Of a stretch of DNA of 64,000 nt, positions 34,161 to 43,670 are shown piece by piece (positions within the stretch are counted from its first letter, which is position 1; the number at the start of each line of letters is the position of its first letter). The DNA comes from Candidatus Zhuqueibacterota bacterium (lineage in GTDB: Bacteria > Zhuqueibacterota > Zhuqueibacteria > Oceanimicrobiales > Oceanimicrobiaceae). Position numbers and translations under genes: made by a program. The notes below the pieces were generated by a model. The model was given only the letters and a program-made list of their open reading frames with translations, did not search any database and had not been told where the DNA came from. The stretch spans positions 28,691 through 92,690 of the forward strand of contig JAJDAD010000051.1 of NCBI GenBank assembly GCA_029262055.1. The letters run 5' to 3'.

Positions 34161-35858
34161 ATGGGAATCCAAGCCTGGACTTACACCCTCGTCTTTCTCT
34201 CGTTTGCGATTTACATCGGTATCGCCTTTTGGTCCAGGGCGCGATCCACCGGCGATTTTTATGTTGCTGCCAAAAGTGTACACCCGGTAGCCAACGGCAT
34301 GGCCACTGCCGCAGACTGGATGTCGGCGGCCTCATTTATCTCGATGGCCGGCTTGATTTCATTTATGGGCAGAGACGGCAGCGTCTACCTGATGGGTTGG
34401 ACCGGGGGCTACGTGTTGCTCGCACTGTTGCTGGCGCCCTACCTCAGGAAGTTCGGGAAATTCACCGTCCCCGACTTTGTGGGTGACCGTTACTACTCGC
34501 AAACGGCGCGCCTGGTGGCAGTGGTGTGCGCTATTTTCGTTTCATTCACTTACGTTGCCGGACAGATGCGTGGCGTCGGCGTGGTTTTCTCCCGTTTTCT
34601 TGAAGTGGATATTACTACGGGCGTCATCATCGGCATGGCGATTGTGTTTTTTTATGCGGTTATGGGCGGCATGAAAGGCATCACTTACACGCAAGTGGCA
34701 CAGTACTGCATTTTGATATTCGCCTACATGGTGCCAGCGATTTTTATTTCTATCTTGCTGACTGACACCGCGATTCCGCAAATCGGTTTTGGCAGCACAC
34801 TCAGTGACGGCAGCGGGATTTCTTTGCTGGATAAACTGGACCAGCTTAACCTGGAGCTTGGCTTTAACCAGTACACGGATGGCGGCAAGGGCATGCTTGA
34901 TGTTTTCTGCATTACCGCTGCCCTGATGGTTGGCACCGCTGGCTTGCCGCACGTGATCATTCGATTCTTCACCGTGCGGAAAGTCTCCGACGCGCGTATT
35001 TCCGCGGGATATGCGCTGCTGTTCATCGCTATTCTCTATACTACGGCGCCGGCGGTAGCGGCATTTGCCCGCACCAACTTCATCGATACCATTCACGGCA
35101 AATCTTACTCTGACGCGCCGGACTGGTTCAGGAATTGGGAAAAGACCGGCCTGGTGAAATGGACCGACAAAAACAATGACGGGCAGATGCAGTATTACGG
35201 CACCAAAGCCACGGTAAACGGCGCCGTCTCTGCTAATGAAATCACGGTTGACCGCGACATCATGGTCCTGGCCAACCCCGAGATCGCGCGCTTGCCGAAC
35301 TGGGTGGTGGCACTGGTTGCCGCCGGCGGCTTGGCTGCCGCACTGTCAACCGCAGCCGGCCTGCTTCTCGTGATTTCCACTTCCATTTCGCACGACCTGC
35401 TGAAAAGTGTGCTGCTTCCCAAGATTACTGAACAAAAAGAGCTGCTTTACGCACGCATGGCTGCGGGGGCCGCGGTCGTGATAGCAGGGTATTTTGGCGT
35501 GAATCCGCCCGGGTTTGTCGCGCAGGTGGTCGCGTTTGCGTTCGGCCTGGCGGCTTCTTCATTTTTCCCGGCGATCATACTGGGCATCTTTTATAAGAAG
35601 ATGAACAAGGAAGGCGCGATCTCCGGCATGTTGACGGGGATCATTTTCACCGCAGGCTACATTATCTATTTCAAGTTCATCAATCCTTCGGCTAACAGCG
35701 CCGAGCACTGGCTCTTCGGGATATCCCCGGAAGGGATTGGCACTATTGGCATGGTTCTGAATACCATGGTGGCCCTGGCAGTGGCCAGATTCACCGCACC
35801 TCCTCCGCCCCATGTGCAGGAGCTGATCGAGAGCATTAGAGTGCCGCGCACTAGCTGA
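34161..35858 (+). CDS. cation/acetate-type sodium:solute symporter
   Basis: A 565-residue SSS-family transporter with about 13 helices. Diagnostic segments are RARSTGDFYVAAKSVHPVANGMATAADWMSAASFI near residue 25, the YVAGQMRGVGVVFSRFL helix and LPHVIIRFFTVRKVSDAR. The VC_2705-like branch, paired with DUF4212, is usually annotated as an acetate or short-chain carboxylate permease. A hydrophilic loop of about 60 residues (SDAPDWFRNWEKTGLVKW, then DKNNDGQMQYYG, calcium-loop-like) is a feature of this branch. It resides in the inner membrane. Only distantly related to the symporter at 668-2191. Confidence 0.9.
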   Translation: MGIQAWTYTLVFLSFAIYIGIAFWSRARSTGDFYVAAKSVHPVANGMATAADWMSAASFISMAGLISFMGRDGSVYLMGWTGGYVLLALLLAPYLRKFGKFTVPDFVGDRYYSQTARLVAVVCAIFVSFTYVAGQMRGVGVVFSRFLEVDITTGVIIGMAIVFFYAVMGGMKGITYTQVAQYCILIFAYMVPAIFISILLTDTAIPQIGFGSTLSDGSGISLLDKLDQLNLELGFNQYTDGGKGMLDVFCITAALMVGTAGLPHVIIRFFTVRKVSDARISAGYALLFIAILYTTAPAVAAFARTNFIDTIHGKSYSDAPDWFRNWEKTGLVKWTDKNNDGQMQYYGTKATVNGAVSANEITVDRDIMVLANPEIARLPNWVVALVAAGGLAAALSTAAGLLLVISTSISHDLLKSVLLPKITEQKELLYARMAAGAAVVIAGYFGVNPPGFVAQVVAFAFGLAASSFFPAIILGIFYKKMNKEGAISGMLTGIIFTAGYIIYFKFINPSANSAEHWLFGISPEGIGTIGMVLNTMVALAVARFTAPPPPHVQELIESIRVPRTS

Positions 35859-36080
35859 GTCGGGCTTCTCTACTTTTCGGGCCTTCGGTTCTTGCAGTCA
35901 GGTTGAATGGTCCGGTTCCTCCTGGATTTCGCACCGCATAGCACGTGCCTGTTTTTCATGGAAACAACCGCTTAGAACCACGGTCACCTGGCAATGCCCC
36001 CCTTTTTTGCTTGGAAAAAAAGACAGCGTTCTTTATACTTTGCAGCGCAAATATTTTTTGAGGAGTATTGTTACAGGCAG

Positions 36081-38477
36081 ATGTTGTTTCTTAAGTTCAT
36101 TGCGGCATTCGTTACCAGTCTCTTTGTTTTGAGCACTATTCTGAGCCCGGATGTTCTCGGTCGTAGCGAACGCACGCAATCGGCACGAATCGTAGGCCAG
36201 GTCGTGTCCGAAGAAGACGACTCACCGTTGGCACATGTCAATGTCTTTATCGCGGCTCTGCAACGGGGCGACGTGTCGAATCTGGACGGCGAGTTTGAAA
36301 TAGATCGACTGCCGCCTGGCGATTTTCTGCTCGCTTTCAGGCTGCAGGGTTATGAATCGTATGACAGCAAGCCGCTCCGTTTGACCCCCAATCAAACCAT
36401 TGAGCTCAAAGTCAGGCTGCGCAGCAAGGTTGTGGAGCTTGACCAAATGGTGGTAACCGCCAGGCGCAGCCAGGATAGAACCTCCGAAGTGCCCCAGTTG
36501 GTGACGGTCATTACGCCACGCAGGATTCAGGAACGAAATGTGGCTCAAACCCCGGAGTTGCTGCGGGAAGAAGCCGGCGTCGCCGTCCAGAAAACCAACC
36601 AGGGCGGGGGCTCACCGATCATCCGCGGGTTTCGCGCCAACAAGGTCTTACTGCTGATCGACGGCGTCAGGCTGAATAATTCTACTTACCGCGGTGGGAA
36701 TACTCAGTACTTAGGCACGCACGATAGTGGCGCATTGCAGCAGGTCGAAGTTGTGCACGGGCCGCAGGCCGTGGCTTATGGCAGCGACGCACTAGGCGGA
36801 ACGATTAACTTGATAACCAGAAGCCCGGCTCTGAACCAGGTCGCCAAGTGGCAGGCTTCGACCCGCCTCGCAAGCGCTGAAAACAGCGTCATCACACAGG
36901 CAGGCGTAGAGACCGGTAGTGACAAATTGGGCCTTCTGGTGCAAGGATCCTTCAAATCATTTGGGGACGTAAAGCGCGGCTCTGGCGGCGGCGGTGAACT
37001 GATGCGGCGGCTGCGAAATGATTCGCGCGTCACCAGGGTGCTGAACAAGACGCAAGCGCCAAACGGATACGATAGCTACGACCTGCATTCCTCTGTCCTG
37101 TTGAAGCTCAGCGAGGCGCGCCGGTTTACAGCGGTTTACCAACTCAGCCGCCAAAGCAAAGTGCCGCGCTACGACGTGATCGAAACGGGTAAAGATTCCG
37201 TCAGATTGTTTGACCCGCAGGAGCGCGACCTGGTTTATCTGAAATACACTGATGCCGACACGGCGCGGCTGTATGACCGGCTGGCTGCCACCGTTTCATT
37301 CCATCGCCAGGCGGAGCGACGCAAACGCATCAAAGTAGGGGGCAGCGTCGAGAGCCGTGACCGCTTCCGTACCGCGACCGCCGGCTTTCAGGTACAATTG
37401 GACAAGACCCTGGCAGGCCGCCACGAGACACAATACGGAGCGGAGTTTTACTTTGACAATGTCGCCACCTCGTCGAATGCCCGAAATCTGTCCAATAATG
37501 AAATCCGGCCGGCAGCTCCGCTGTTTCCCGATGGTTCGACTTTTAAAACACTTGGGTTTTATGGTCAGAATGCTGTTTTGTTTACAGACCGGTTGCGGGT
37601 TATCGCAGGCGCACGTCTGAATTTTTCCAGACTCCAAGCCCCCTTTGTTTCAGACGCGAACAGCGATGATATTTTTGGCAATATCGAGCAGACTTCGACG
37701 GCTGTGACCGGGAGCCTGGGCGCCCGTTACGCGGTGTCGGGTAGTCTAAACCTGGTGGGAAGCTTCGCGCAAGGATTCAGAACCCCGAACCTGGATGACG
37801 TCAGCAAACTGGGGCCCGGCAAGGGGAGCAGTTTTTTTGATGTGCCGAATCCGGATGTGGACCCGGAGCGGACATGGAGCGTTGATGTGGGTGTCAAGGC
37901 ACATTCTCACAACCTGCGCATGGATATTGTCGGATTCTACACCCGAATCAACGATCTGCTCATCCGCCGGCCAGCGGAGTTTCGCGGTTCGCCTATCATC
38001 GTAGATGATGGGGATACCCTGGCTGTTTTTCACAAAGAAAATGCCGGGCGGGCTTACACGACCGGTCTGGCTCTGCACGGAGAGTTTGCGCTGTCCGGCA
38101 GTGTTGCCGTTTTCGCTGATGCCGGGTACACCTACGGTCAAAACCTGTCAGACGATGAGCCGCTCAGCGCTATTCCGCCGTTTTCCGGCAGCGTCGGCGC
38201 GCGTTTTCGCTCTGCCCGCTACGGATTGGAATTAAACACCCGATTCGCGGCTGCGCAATCCAGACTGGCAGCCGTCGACCGGGAGGATCTGCGCATCCCG
38301 GAGCGAGGGACGCCTTCCTGGGTGACGTTTAACTTTCGTTCGAATGCGCGACTTTTGAGTTTTTTGTCCGTGCACTTCGAGGTGGCGAATGTCTTGGATG
38401 CCAATTACCGGGAACACCTGAGCGGCTTCAATGCACCGGGGCGGAATTTTATCGTTGGGGCAAATCTGAATTATTAA
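36081..38477 (+). CDS. TonB-dependent outer-membrane receptor, haem/hemoglobin-receptor-like
   Basis: A 798-residue receptor with a signal sequence (FLKFIAAFVTSLFVLSTI), a carboxypeptidase-regulatory-like domain (GQVVSEEDDSPLAHVNVFI to about residue 125) and a plug with VVTARRSQDRTSEVPQLVTVITPRRI, RGFRANKVLLLIDGVRLNNSTYRGGN and VVHGPQAVAYGSDALGGTINLIT. The beta-barrel ends NFIVGANLNY. The LNN...RGG plug motif resembles haem or hemoglobin receptors of Bacteroidota, but no haem-ligand pair can be confirmed by eye. The start was placed at 36081, where the signal peptide begins. An earlier in-frame ATG at 35994 adds a basic leader. brxC-like gene follows 25 nt downstream. Confidence 0.88.
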   Translation: MLFLKFIAAFVTSLFVLSTILSPDVLGRSERTQSARIVGQVVSEEDDSPLAHVNVFIAALQRGDVSNLDGEFEIDRLPPGDFLLAFRLQGYESYDSKPLRLTPNQTIELKVRLRSKVVELDQMVVTARRSQDRTSEVPQLVTVITPRRIQERNVAQTPELLREEAGVAVQKTNQGGGSPIIRGFRANKVLLLIDGVRLNNSTYRGGNTQYLGTHDSGALQQVEVVHGPQAVAYGSDALGGTINLITRSPALNQVAKWQASTRLASAENSVITQAGVETGSDKLGLLVQGSFKSFGDVKRGSGGGGELMRRLRNDSRVTRVLNKTQAPNGYDSYDLHSSVLLKLSEARRFTAVYQLSRQSKVPRYDVIETGKDSVRLFDPQERDLVYLKYTDADTARLYDRLAATVSFHRQAERRKRIKVGGSVESRDRFRTATAGFQVQLDKTLAGRHETQYGAEFYFDNVATSSNARNLSNNEIRPAAPLFPDGSTFKTLGFYGQNAVLFTDRLRVIAGARLNFSRLQAPFVSDANSDDIFGNIEQTSTAVTGSLGARYAVSGSLNLVGSFAQGFRTPNLDDVSKLGPGKGSSFFDVPNPDVDPERTWSVDVGVKAHSHNLRMDIVGFYTRINDLLIRRPAEFRGSPIIVDDGDTLAVFHKENAGRAYTTGLALHGEFALSGSVAVFADAGYTYGQNLSDDEPLSAIPPFSGSVGARFRSARYGLELNTRFAAAQSRLAAVDREDLRIPERGTPSWVTFNFRSNARLLSFLSVHFEVANVLDANYREHLSGFNAPGRNFIVGANLNY

Positions 38478-38502
38478 TCCCAAATCAAATGAGGGTACAT
38501 CC

Positions 38503-39030
38503 GTGAGTTTTTTTCAATTCGGGAGTCCATTTCTGATGGTTCTATTTGGCGCCGCCAGCCTGTTCTGCTTTGTCTACGGTGTAATTGCCGGACAAGATGG
38601 TTCGGGATATATTGTCGCCGGTATCATGCTTCTTTTCGGATTCATAAGCAACATAAGGACATTTATGCACCGCAATCAAATGTCTGAAGCCGGTTCGTCC
38701 GCAGATGGTCCCATCCGGCAGGTAGGCACGGATGACGAGCTGGAGAAAGCTATCGCGGCTGAGAAAGCTCTTATTTACAAACACAGTCCGACCTGTCCTA
38801 TCTCACGGGCGGCGTTTGACCAGGTCATTCGTTTTGCCAAGAAGTATCCGACCGTTCCGATCCACATGATCGACGTCGTTCGCCAGCGCGGACTGTCGCA
38901 GTCGGCGGCGAAAAAGCTGGCAATCCGTCATGAGTCGCCGCAGGCCATTGTCGTCACAAACGGCAAGCCGGTGTGGAATGCTTCCCATTATGAGATCACC
39001 GTGGACGCCCTGGCCGCACAGTTGGTTTAA
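38503..39030 (+). CDS. membrane-anchored YtxJ/BrxC-type bacilliredoxin
   Basis: 175 residues from a GTG start. Two membrane helices (about 8-28 and 34-50) are joined to a C-terminal thioredoxin-fold domain (about 70-175) with the monothiol centre KHSPTCPISRAAF (Cys98 in TCPIS) and a cis-Pro region SPQAIVV. The domain is that of YtxJ (DUF2847, BrxC), a bacilliredoxin that removes bacillithiol from proteins. Usual members are soluble and about 110 residues long. The membrane anchor here is unusual and places the thiol at the inner-membrane surface. It implies that this organism makes bacillithiol, though no biosynthetic gene is in view. It lies just after the TonB receptor. Confidence 0.8.
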   Translation: MSFFQFGSPFLMVLFGAASLFCFVYGVIAGQDGSGYIVAGIMLLFGFISNIRTFMHRNQMSEAGSSADGPIRQVGTDDELEKAIAAEKALIYKHSPTCPISRAAFDQVIRFAKKYPTVPIHMIDVVRQRGLSQSAAKKLAIRHESPQAIVVTNGKPVWNASHYEITVDALAAQLV

Positions 39031-39099
39031 CAAAGACAAGGCAACCTGAATCCGGTCGGAAAACGGCAGGCGGTTTCCGCCGATGGGCGCTTGAAATCC

Positions 39100-39128
39100 T
39101 TGACAAAATCAGCAAAAATGACCATATT
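39100..39128 (+). promoter_or_regulatory. promoter of tRNA-Thr
   Basis: TTGACA at 39100-39105 and CATATT at 39123-39128 with a 17-nt spacer, 14 nt before the tRNA 5' end. Perfect -35 and a 4/6 match at the -10. Confidence 0.65.
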
Positions 39129-39142
39129 CATCTCTGCTTAAA

Positions 39143-39215
<73 letters not shown>

Positions 39216-39383
39216 CTTTCTTCACCTTTTCCCCCTCTGCGATAGGAAATCTGTCTTCATAGGCCATTTCAAACTTATCTTGCCGGCTGAGCGTTATTAT
39301 TAAAATAATTTAGAATTACTGGACTCTTGTGCGGATTCTGCCGAAATCCAAAATACGTATGTAGTCATAGCATGAGAGTACAC

Positions 39384-39554
39384 ATGAAGATATTGAATAT
39401 CCCGACCAATGTAGATGCGCTCAAAGTTATCGAAGCCCATAACGAAGAAGTAGATTTCATTTTGAAAGCATTCCTGCGGAGTTTTGCCGAGGCTGACCGG
39501 CAGGTGTTTATCTGCTTGTATGGGCAAATTGAGTTTGAGTTCCTCATGAATTAG
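39384..39554 (+). CDS. small hypothetical protein
   Basis: A 56-residue frame (MKILNIPTNVDALKVIEAHNEEVDFILKA at the start, cut here for length) of amphipathic helical character, ending EFLMN. GAGAG lies nine bases before the ATG at 39384. Two earlier in-frame starts exist. No domain recognised. It lies alone between tRNA-Thr and the PorV-like gene. Could be a chance ORF. Confidence 0.35.
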   Translation: MKILNIPTNVDALKVIEAHNEEVDFILKAFLRSFAEADRQVFICLYGQIEFEFLMN

Positions 39555-39697
39555 TACCGCAATTTCCTACGCCGACCAGGGGCTCTCAGTTTGTTTCGTC
39601 CGTTTGCCAGCTACGCATAGAGAAATCGCTTGCTTTCTATGGGCTAGTTCTTTACATTTTTGCGCTTTTTAAGAATGCTAACCCAAGAAGTGAGTTA

Positions 39698-40618
39698 ATG
39701 AAGAAGTTCCTGCCTCTCGCTGTAACGGTCGTCCTTGGCATATTTGCCGGTAATGTATTTTCCCAGAGTGCTGTTGGATACGATTTTTTGCGAACTTCCG
39801 TTGGCGCGCGTGCATCGGCCATGGGCGGAAGCTTTGTTGCTATTCCCGGTGATATCCACGCCTTGTTCTACAATCCCGCCGGTCTGTCCGGTTTAAACGA
39901 ACGGCAAGGGACCTTTTCTTATCTGAATCATATTCTTGATTTCCAGTCCGGTTTTCTTGGGTATGCACATCCTCTTGCCAGTGGTACGGCAGGGCTGGCG
40001 TTGAATTTTTACGATTTCGGCCAATTCGATGGTAGAGACCAGAACAACGAGCCCACCGGCGAGTTCAGCGCCAACGGACTGGTATTGTCGGCAGGTTTTT
40101 CGCGGGAGGTTATGAAGAATGTCTCGCTAGGCGGCAATGCCAAATACATTCGTTTCAGCATTGATGATTTTACTCAGACCGCGGGCGCTGTCGATGCCGG
40201 CGTTTTGGTCGCCTTTCCATCCCAAAACTTGCATGTCGGAGTTGCCGTACTCAATCTTGGCTCGACCACCAGTGCATTCATCAACACCGAGGATGACCTG
40301 CCGACCAGTGTGCAATTCGGCGCCGCAAAAGTACTCGAGCACCTGCCGGTTATGGTCTCGGGCCAGGTAGTCAAGTTTCGGGATGATGGGCTGGATTTTC
40401 GGCTTGGCGGCGAGATAACGGTTACCGAGCAATTACAGATCAGGCTCGGCTACGATTCCGTTGGTCAGGACCAAAAGGTCGACTCAGACAAAGATCGTCT
40501 GGCCGGTGTTTCCTTTGGACTCGGTTTCAAGGTCAATAAATTCAACATCGATTATTCTCTCTCCTCTTTCGGCGAAGTAGGTTCCCTCAATAGATTTACC
40601 CTCGTTGGCAGATTCTAA
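39698..40618 (+). CDS. PorV/PorQ-family outer-membrane beta-barrel protein
   Basis: 306 residues. A signal peptide (LAVTVVLGIFAGNVFSQ) is followed at once by the family hallmark FLRTSVGARASAMGGSFVAIPGDIHALFYNPAGLSGL, then alternating beta strands of a FadL-like barrel, ending FTLVGRF with terminal Phe. PorV acts as the shuttle and scaffold of type IX secretion in Bacteroidota. Many FCB lineages carry PorV/PorQ-like paralogues whose roles are less certain. Together with the C-terminal FlgD-Ig-like domains on two exported proteins in this window, it suggests a type IX-like export route. Monocistronic, with ATG after AGTGAGTTA. Confidence 0.85.
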   Translation: MKKFLPLAVTVVLGIFAGNVFSQSAVGYDFLRTSVGARASAMGGSFVAIPGDIHALFYNPAGLSGLNERQGTFSYLNHILDFQSGFLGYAHPLASGTAGLALNFYDFGQFDGRDQNNEPTGEFSANGLVLSAGFSREVMKNVSLGGNAKYIRFSIDDFTQTAGAVDAGVLVAFPSQNLHVGVAVLNLGSTTSAFINTEDDLPTSVQFGAAKVLEHLPVMVSGQVVKFRDDGLDFRLGGEITVTEQLQIRLGYDSVGQDQKVDSDKDRLAGVSFGLGFKVNKFNIDYSLSSFGEVGSLNRFTLVGRF

Positions 40619-40811
40619 CCCCTCCAGCTAATCGGCCTGAGCCGGCACCGACACGTCGGTATTCCGCTCCTCGTTCCTTCCAGGGAGTTCCATCGACTTT
40701 GGAGAACCGGAGCTTTCAGCGACTATTCTGTTGGAACTCTTTTAGGAAATAGATAATTTGTCCACTTTGGCGGTCAACCTTGGTTGCACCAATTCAGGAG
40801 TTCTGATCCAA

Positions 40812-41144
40812 ATGACGGAAAATATCGTTGTCCTGGTTACGGTTGCGTCACCCGATGAAGGTGAAGCTATTGCCAGAAAAGTTGTGCGTGCGAAGCTCGC
40901 AGCCTGCGTGAACATCATTGCCGGCGTAAGATCCATTTTCAACTGGCAGGGAGAAATCTGCGAAGAAGCTGAGTGCCAGCTTGTCATAAAGAGCACCATC
41001 AAGGGTTTCGATAGACTCGCAAAGATGATCAAGGAAGCACATAGTTATGATGTCCCGGAAATCATCGCTTTGCCCATCGTTACGGGCGCAGCGGACTATC
41101 TTGCCTGGCTTAGCGGGCAGGTCAAGCCAGGCGAACAGGAATAA
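40812..41144 (+). CDS. cutA: CutA1 divalent-ion tolerance protein
   Basis: A 110-residue CutA with all family blocks: VLVTVASPDEGEAIARKVVRAKLAACVNII, SIFNWQGEICEEAECQLVIKS and HSYDVPEIIALPI, then YLAWL. It forms a very stable trimer linked to copper tolerance. Its biochemical role is debated. The ATG at 40812 has AGGAG eleven bases upstream and fits family length exactly. An upstream alternative would add 18 unconserved residues. Confidence 0.93.
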   Translation: MTENIVVLVTVASPDEGEAIARKVVRAKLAACVNIIAGVRSIFNWQGEICEEAECQLVIKSTIKGFDRLAKMIKEAHSYDVPEIIALPIVTGAADYLAWLSGQVKPGEQE

Positions 41145-41333
41145 GCAGGGGAAAGACGAAGTATAACTACGAAAGCGCCGGCCGGAACACGGCACCCGGG
41201 ATGGACGTTGACAGATATAGTCTTGCCACCGCAGTGGCATTTTACGGAATATCGGGTGGGGTTGTTGGGTTTGACTCTATGTGTGGCGCACCGAAATAGC
41301 TGCAGGCAGTAGCTATGGAGCGAGATAGAAGCT

Positions 41334-42086
41334 TTGGAATTAACAATTCTCGGCAGTGGCACGGCAGCTCTACAGGCAGAGCGCGGACCTTCAGGGCATT
41401 TACTGAAGATCGGGTCGTCTGTTTGTCTCCTGGACAGTGGCTCCGGAACTCTGCTGAAATGCCTGCAAACCGGCACCTCGTACAAAGAAATCGATAGGCT
41501 TTTTTACACACACATGCATCCGGACCACACTATCGACCTGATTCCGTTTTTGTTCGCGACCAAATACACCCCGGGATTTCAGAGGCGCAAGAAGCTCACC
41601 ATCTACGGTCCCGCCGGTTTTGCAGACTTCTATGAAAGACTCCTGAGCGTCTATGGACGCGATATGGTGGATGTCGGGTATGAAATAGAAGTCAGGGAGC
41701 TTGCTTCAGAGCGGATTTGCTTTGATCGTTGGCACGTGCAAACAGCGCAGATGCGTCATTCCAGGACTGCCATCGGGTACAGGTTTGAGTGTGCTGGCCG
41801 TAGCTTTGTCTACTCCGGCGATACAGGTTTTTGTGACGAAATCGTAGGCCTGGCTCACGAGGCGGATTTGCTGCTGCTCGAGTGTTCTTTTGCGGACGAT
41901 AACAAAGTGGAGGGCCATTTGACACCAACGGAGGCTGGAGAAATCGCCAGATTAGCCGCTGCCCGCAGATTGCTTCTGACCCATATCTACCCGCCATTTG
42001 GTCCCGATGAGATCATCACTGCAGTTCGGAGCCGGTTTCATGGCGAGGTTGCTATTGCGCATGATCTGCAAAGGGTGCTGATTTAA
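41334..42086 (+). CDS. MBL-fold metallo-hydrolase, ribonuclease Z-like
   Basis: A 250-residue metallo-beta-lactamase-fold enzyme. ELTILGSGTA is the first strand. The metal motif is THMHPDH (His60, His62, Asp64, His65), followed later by MRHS, YSGDTGF and LLTHIYPPF. This pattern and length are those of RNase Z-like and related phosphodiesterase/AtsA-like hydrolases. True tRNase Z normally has an exosite arm of about 300 residues total, so the substrate remains open. The start is TTG at 41334-41336, because the motif strand begins there. The ATG at 41315 is out of frame. tonB begins 1 nt after its stop, so the genes share a transcript. Confidence 0.85.
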   Translation: MELTILGSGTAALQAERGPSGHLLKIGSSVCLLDSGSGTLLKCLQTGTSYKEIDRLFYTHMHPDHTIDLIPFLFATKYTPGFQRRKKLTIYGPAGFADFYERLLSVYGRDMVDVGYEIEVRELASERICFDRWHVQTAQMRHSRTAIGYRFECAGRSFVYSGDTGFCDEIVGLAHEADLLLLECSFADDNKVEGHLTPTEAGEIARLAAARRLLLTHIYPPFGPDEIITAVRSRFHGEVAIAHDLQRVLI

Positions 42087-42087
42087 G

Positions 42088-43008
42088 GTGAGCGACAGAG
42101 CACGCACATACGCGATAGTGGGCTCGCTAGCCCTGCATGCTGTACTTTTGCTTGTCATGATGGGCGCCGCGCAGTTGCATTTGTTTGCGGTTGACGCGCC
42201 AGAGGTTGCCGAGGAGGCACCGATCGTTTTTGAACTGCAATCTGCCGAAGAGCGACCGCGCACACTTGTGGAGACACCCGACGATGTTATCGAGGAGCGG
42301 CCCGAAGAAGCCGACTTCCTTTCGAATAGAAATGCGCTTGCCAGGAATTCTGAAGCGGATTCGGATGTTCCGATCGGAGAAGCGTTCTCACGTGGACTGA
42401 TGGAAACACATGAGTTGCCGAGCGAGAGCAGTCAACGCGGTGAGCAGGGGGAGTTAGCCGACAACTTTGTGAAAGCAGAGGAATCGAAAAAGTCGGGAGA
42501 GGAACTAGAGGAAGGCGCTGCCGGGCTTCTGGCTTCTGGCAGTGCTGTCGATTTCAGCCGCGAGGACTTGACCCGCAAGCCACAGACCAATCGTCCCGGC
42601 AGTTCTGAAAGCATACCGCGGGTGCGGCACGATAATCAAGCCTCCAGGAGTGAAGAGTTTGGACAATTCTCACTCAACACATACGATTGGGAATGGGCGC
42701 CTTATGTGCTAGCTATGCGACGCAGGATTAACGGCAATCTCTATCCGCCGGCTGCGTTTTTCAGATTAGGGATTATCGATGGTGAGACAATACTAAAATT
42801 CAAGATTTACCCCTCGGGTGAACTCAGAGACCTTACCGTAATCAGATACAACGGCCACACCTCTCTGAAAGAAACCTCTGTTCGTGCGGTGGAAGTGTCT
42901 GCCGACTTTCCGCCGTTACCGCAAGATTTCCCCTCGCCGTATCTGGAGGTTACCGGCCGTTTTGTTTATGTATCTGAGAAGCTCTTAAAAGAGAGAAAGG
43001 AAAGATAA
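42088..43008 (+). CDS. tonB: TonB-family energy transducer
   Basis: 306 residues from a GTG start. It has one N-terminal membrane helix (YAIVGSLALHAVLLLVMMGAA, with the Ser-His pair expected to contact ExbB/ExbD), a long acidic linker rich in Glu instead of the usual Pro-Lys, and a C-terminal TonB domain (LYPPAAFFRLGIIDGETILKFKIYPSGEL, FPPLPQDFPS). It transmits proton-motive force to the TonB-dependent receptors, two of which are encoded in this window. Its TAA overlaps the exbB ATG by one base. The Glu-rich linker is atypical but tolerated. Confidence 0.85.
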   Translation: MSDRARTYAIVGSLALHAVLLLVMMGAAQLHLFAVDAPEVAEEAPIVFELQSAEERPRTLVETPDDVIEERPEEADFLSNRNALARNSEADSDVPIGEAFSRGLMETHELPSESSQRGEQGELADNFVKAEESKKSGEELEEGAAGLLASGSAVDFSREDLTRKPQTNRPGSSESIPRVRHDNQASRSEEFGQFSLNTYDWEWAPYVLAMRRRINGNLYPPAAFFRLGIIDGETILKFKIYPSGELRDLTVIRYNGHTSLKETSVRAVEVSADFPPLPQDFPSPYLEVTGRFVYVSEKLLKERKER

Positions 43009-43670
43009 TGGAGCAGATAATTGATTTTTTCGTGAAGGGTGGTTTTGTCATCTATCCGTTGCTGTTGTGCTCGATCCTGGGATTGGCCATAGTGATTGAA
43101 AAGTCCCTGGCGCTGCGGCGTAAGAAAGTGATCGTGCCGGAGATCGTCAATGTCCTGGAGAACATAAAGGGCGCGGATGACATCGGCCTGGCGCTGTCTA
43201 TTTGTGAAAAGCATCAGGGGCCGTTTGCAAACATCATCCGCTGCGGCCTGGAGAACCGGGAGTTGCCCAAGGAGGAAATCAAAGAGGCCCTGGACGACCA
43301 GGGACGGCACGAAGTACATAACCTCGAGCGCGGTCTGGTGGTACTCGAGACAATTGCCGGCATCGCGCCTTTGCTGGGATTGCTCGGGACAGTAATCGGT
43401 ATTTTGAAAGTCTTCAATGTGATTTCACAGATCGGGGTAGGACAAACAACAGCTCTCTCCGGCGGTATTTCCGAGGCATTGATCACGACGATTGTCGGCT
43501 TGTCGATCGGTATTCCGGCTGTGGTCGTTTACAATTTCTTCACCAATCGGGCAGAGAGCCTCGTGTTGGAAATCGAGAAGCATTCAGCATTACTTGTGAA
43601 GAAAATGACTTCCTTTCAAACCGGTACTAACAGTAAGGTAGAGGCCCATGCAGTTCAAGACAAAGTCTAA
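43008..43670 (+). CDS. exbB: ExbB/TolQ/MotA-family proton channel subunit
   Basis: 220 residues with three membrane helices: FVIYPLLLCSILGLAIVIEKSLAL (11-35), LETIAGIAPLLGLLGTVIGILKVF (about 116-140) and LITTIVGLSIGIPAVVVYNFF (about 160-182). The central block is the MotA_ExbB signature. With ExbD it forms the inner-membrane proton channel that energises TonB. It overlaps tonB by 1 nt and exbD by 23 nt. Confidence 0.93.
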   Translation: MEQIIDFFVKGGFVIYPLLLCSILGLAIVIEKSLALRRKKVIVPEIVNVLENIKGADDIGLALSICEKHQGPFANIIRCGLENRELPKEEIKEALDDQGRHEVHNLERGLVVLETIAGIAPLLGLLGTVIGILKVFNVISQIGVGQTTALSGGISEALITTIVGLSIGIPAVVVYNFFTNRAESLVLEIEKHSALLVKKMTSFQTGTNSKVEAHAVQDKV

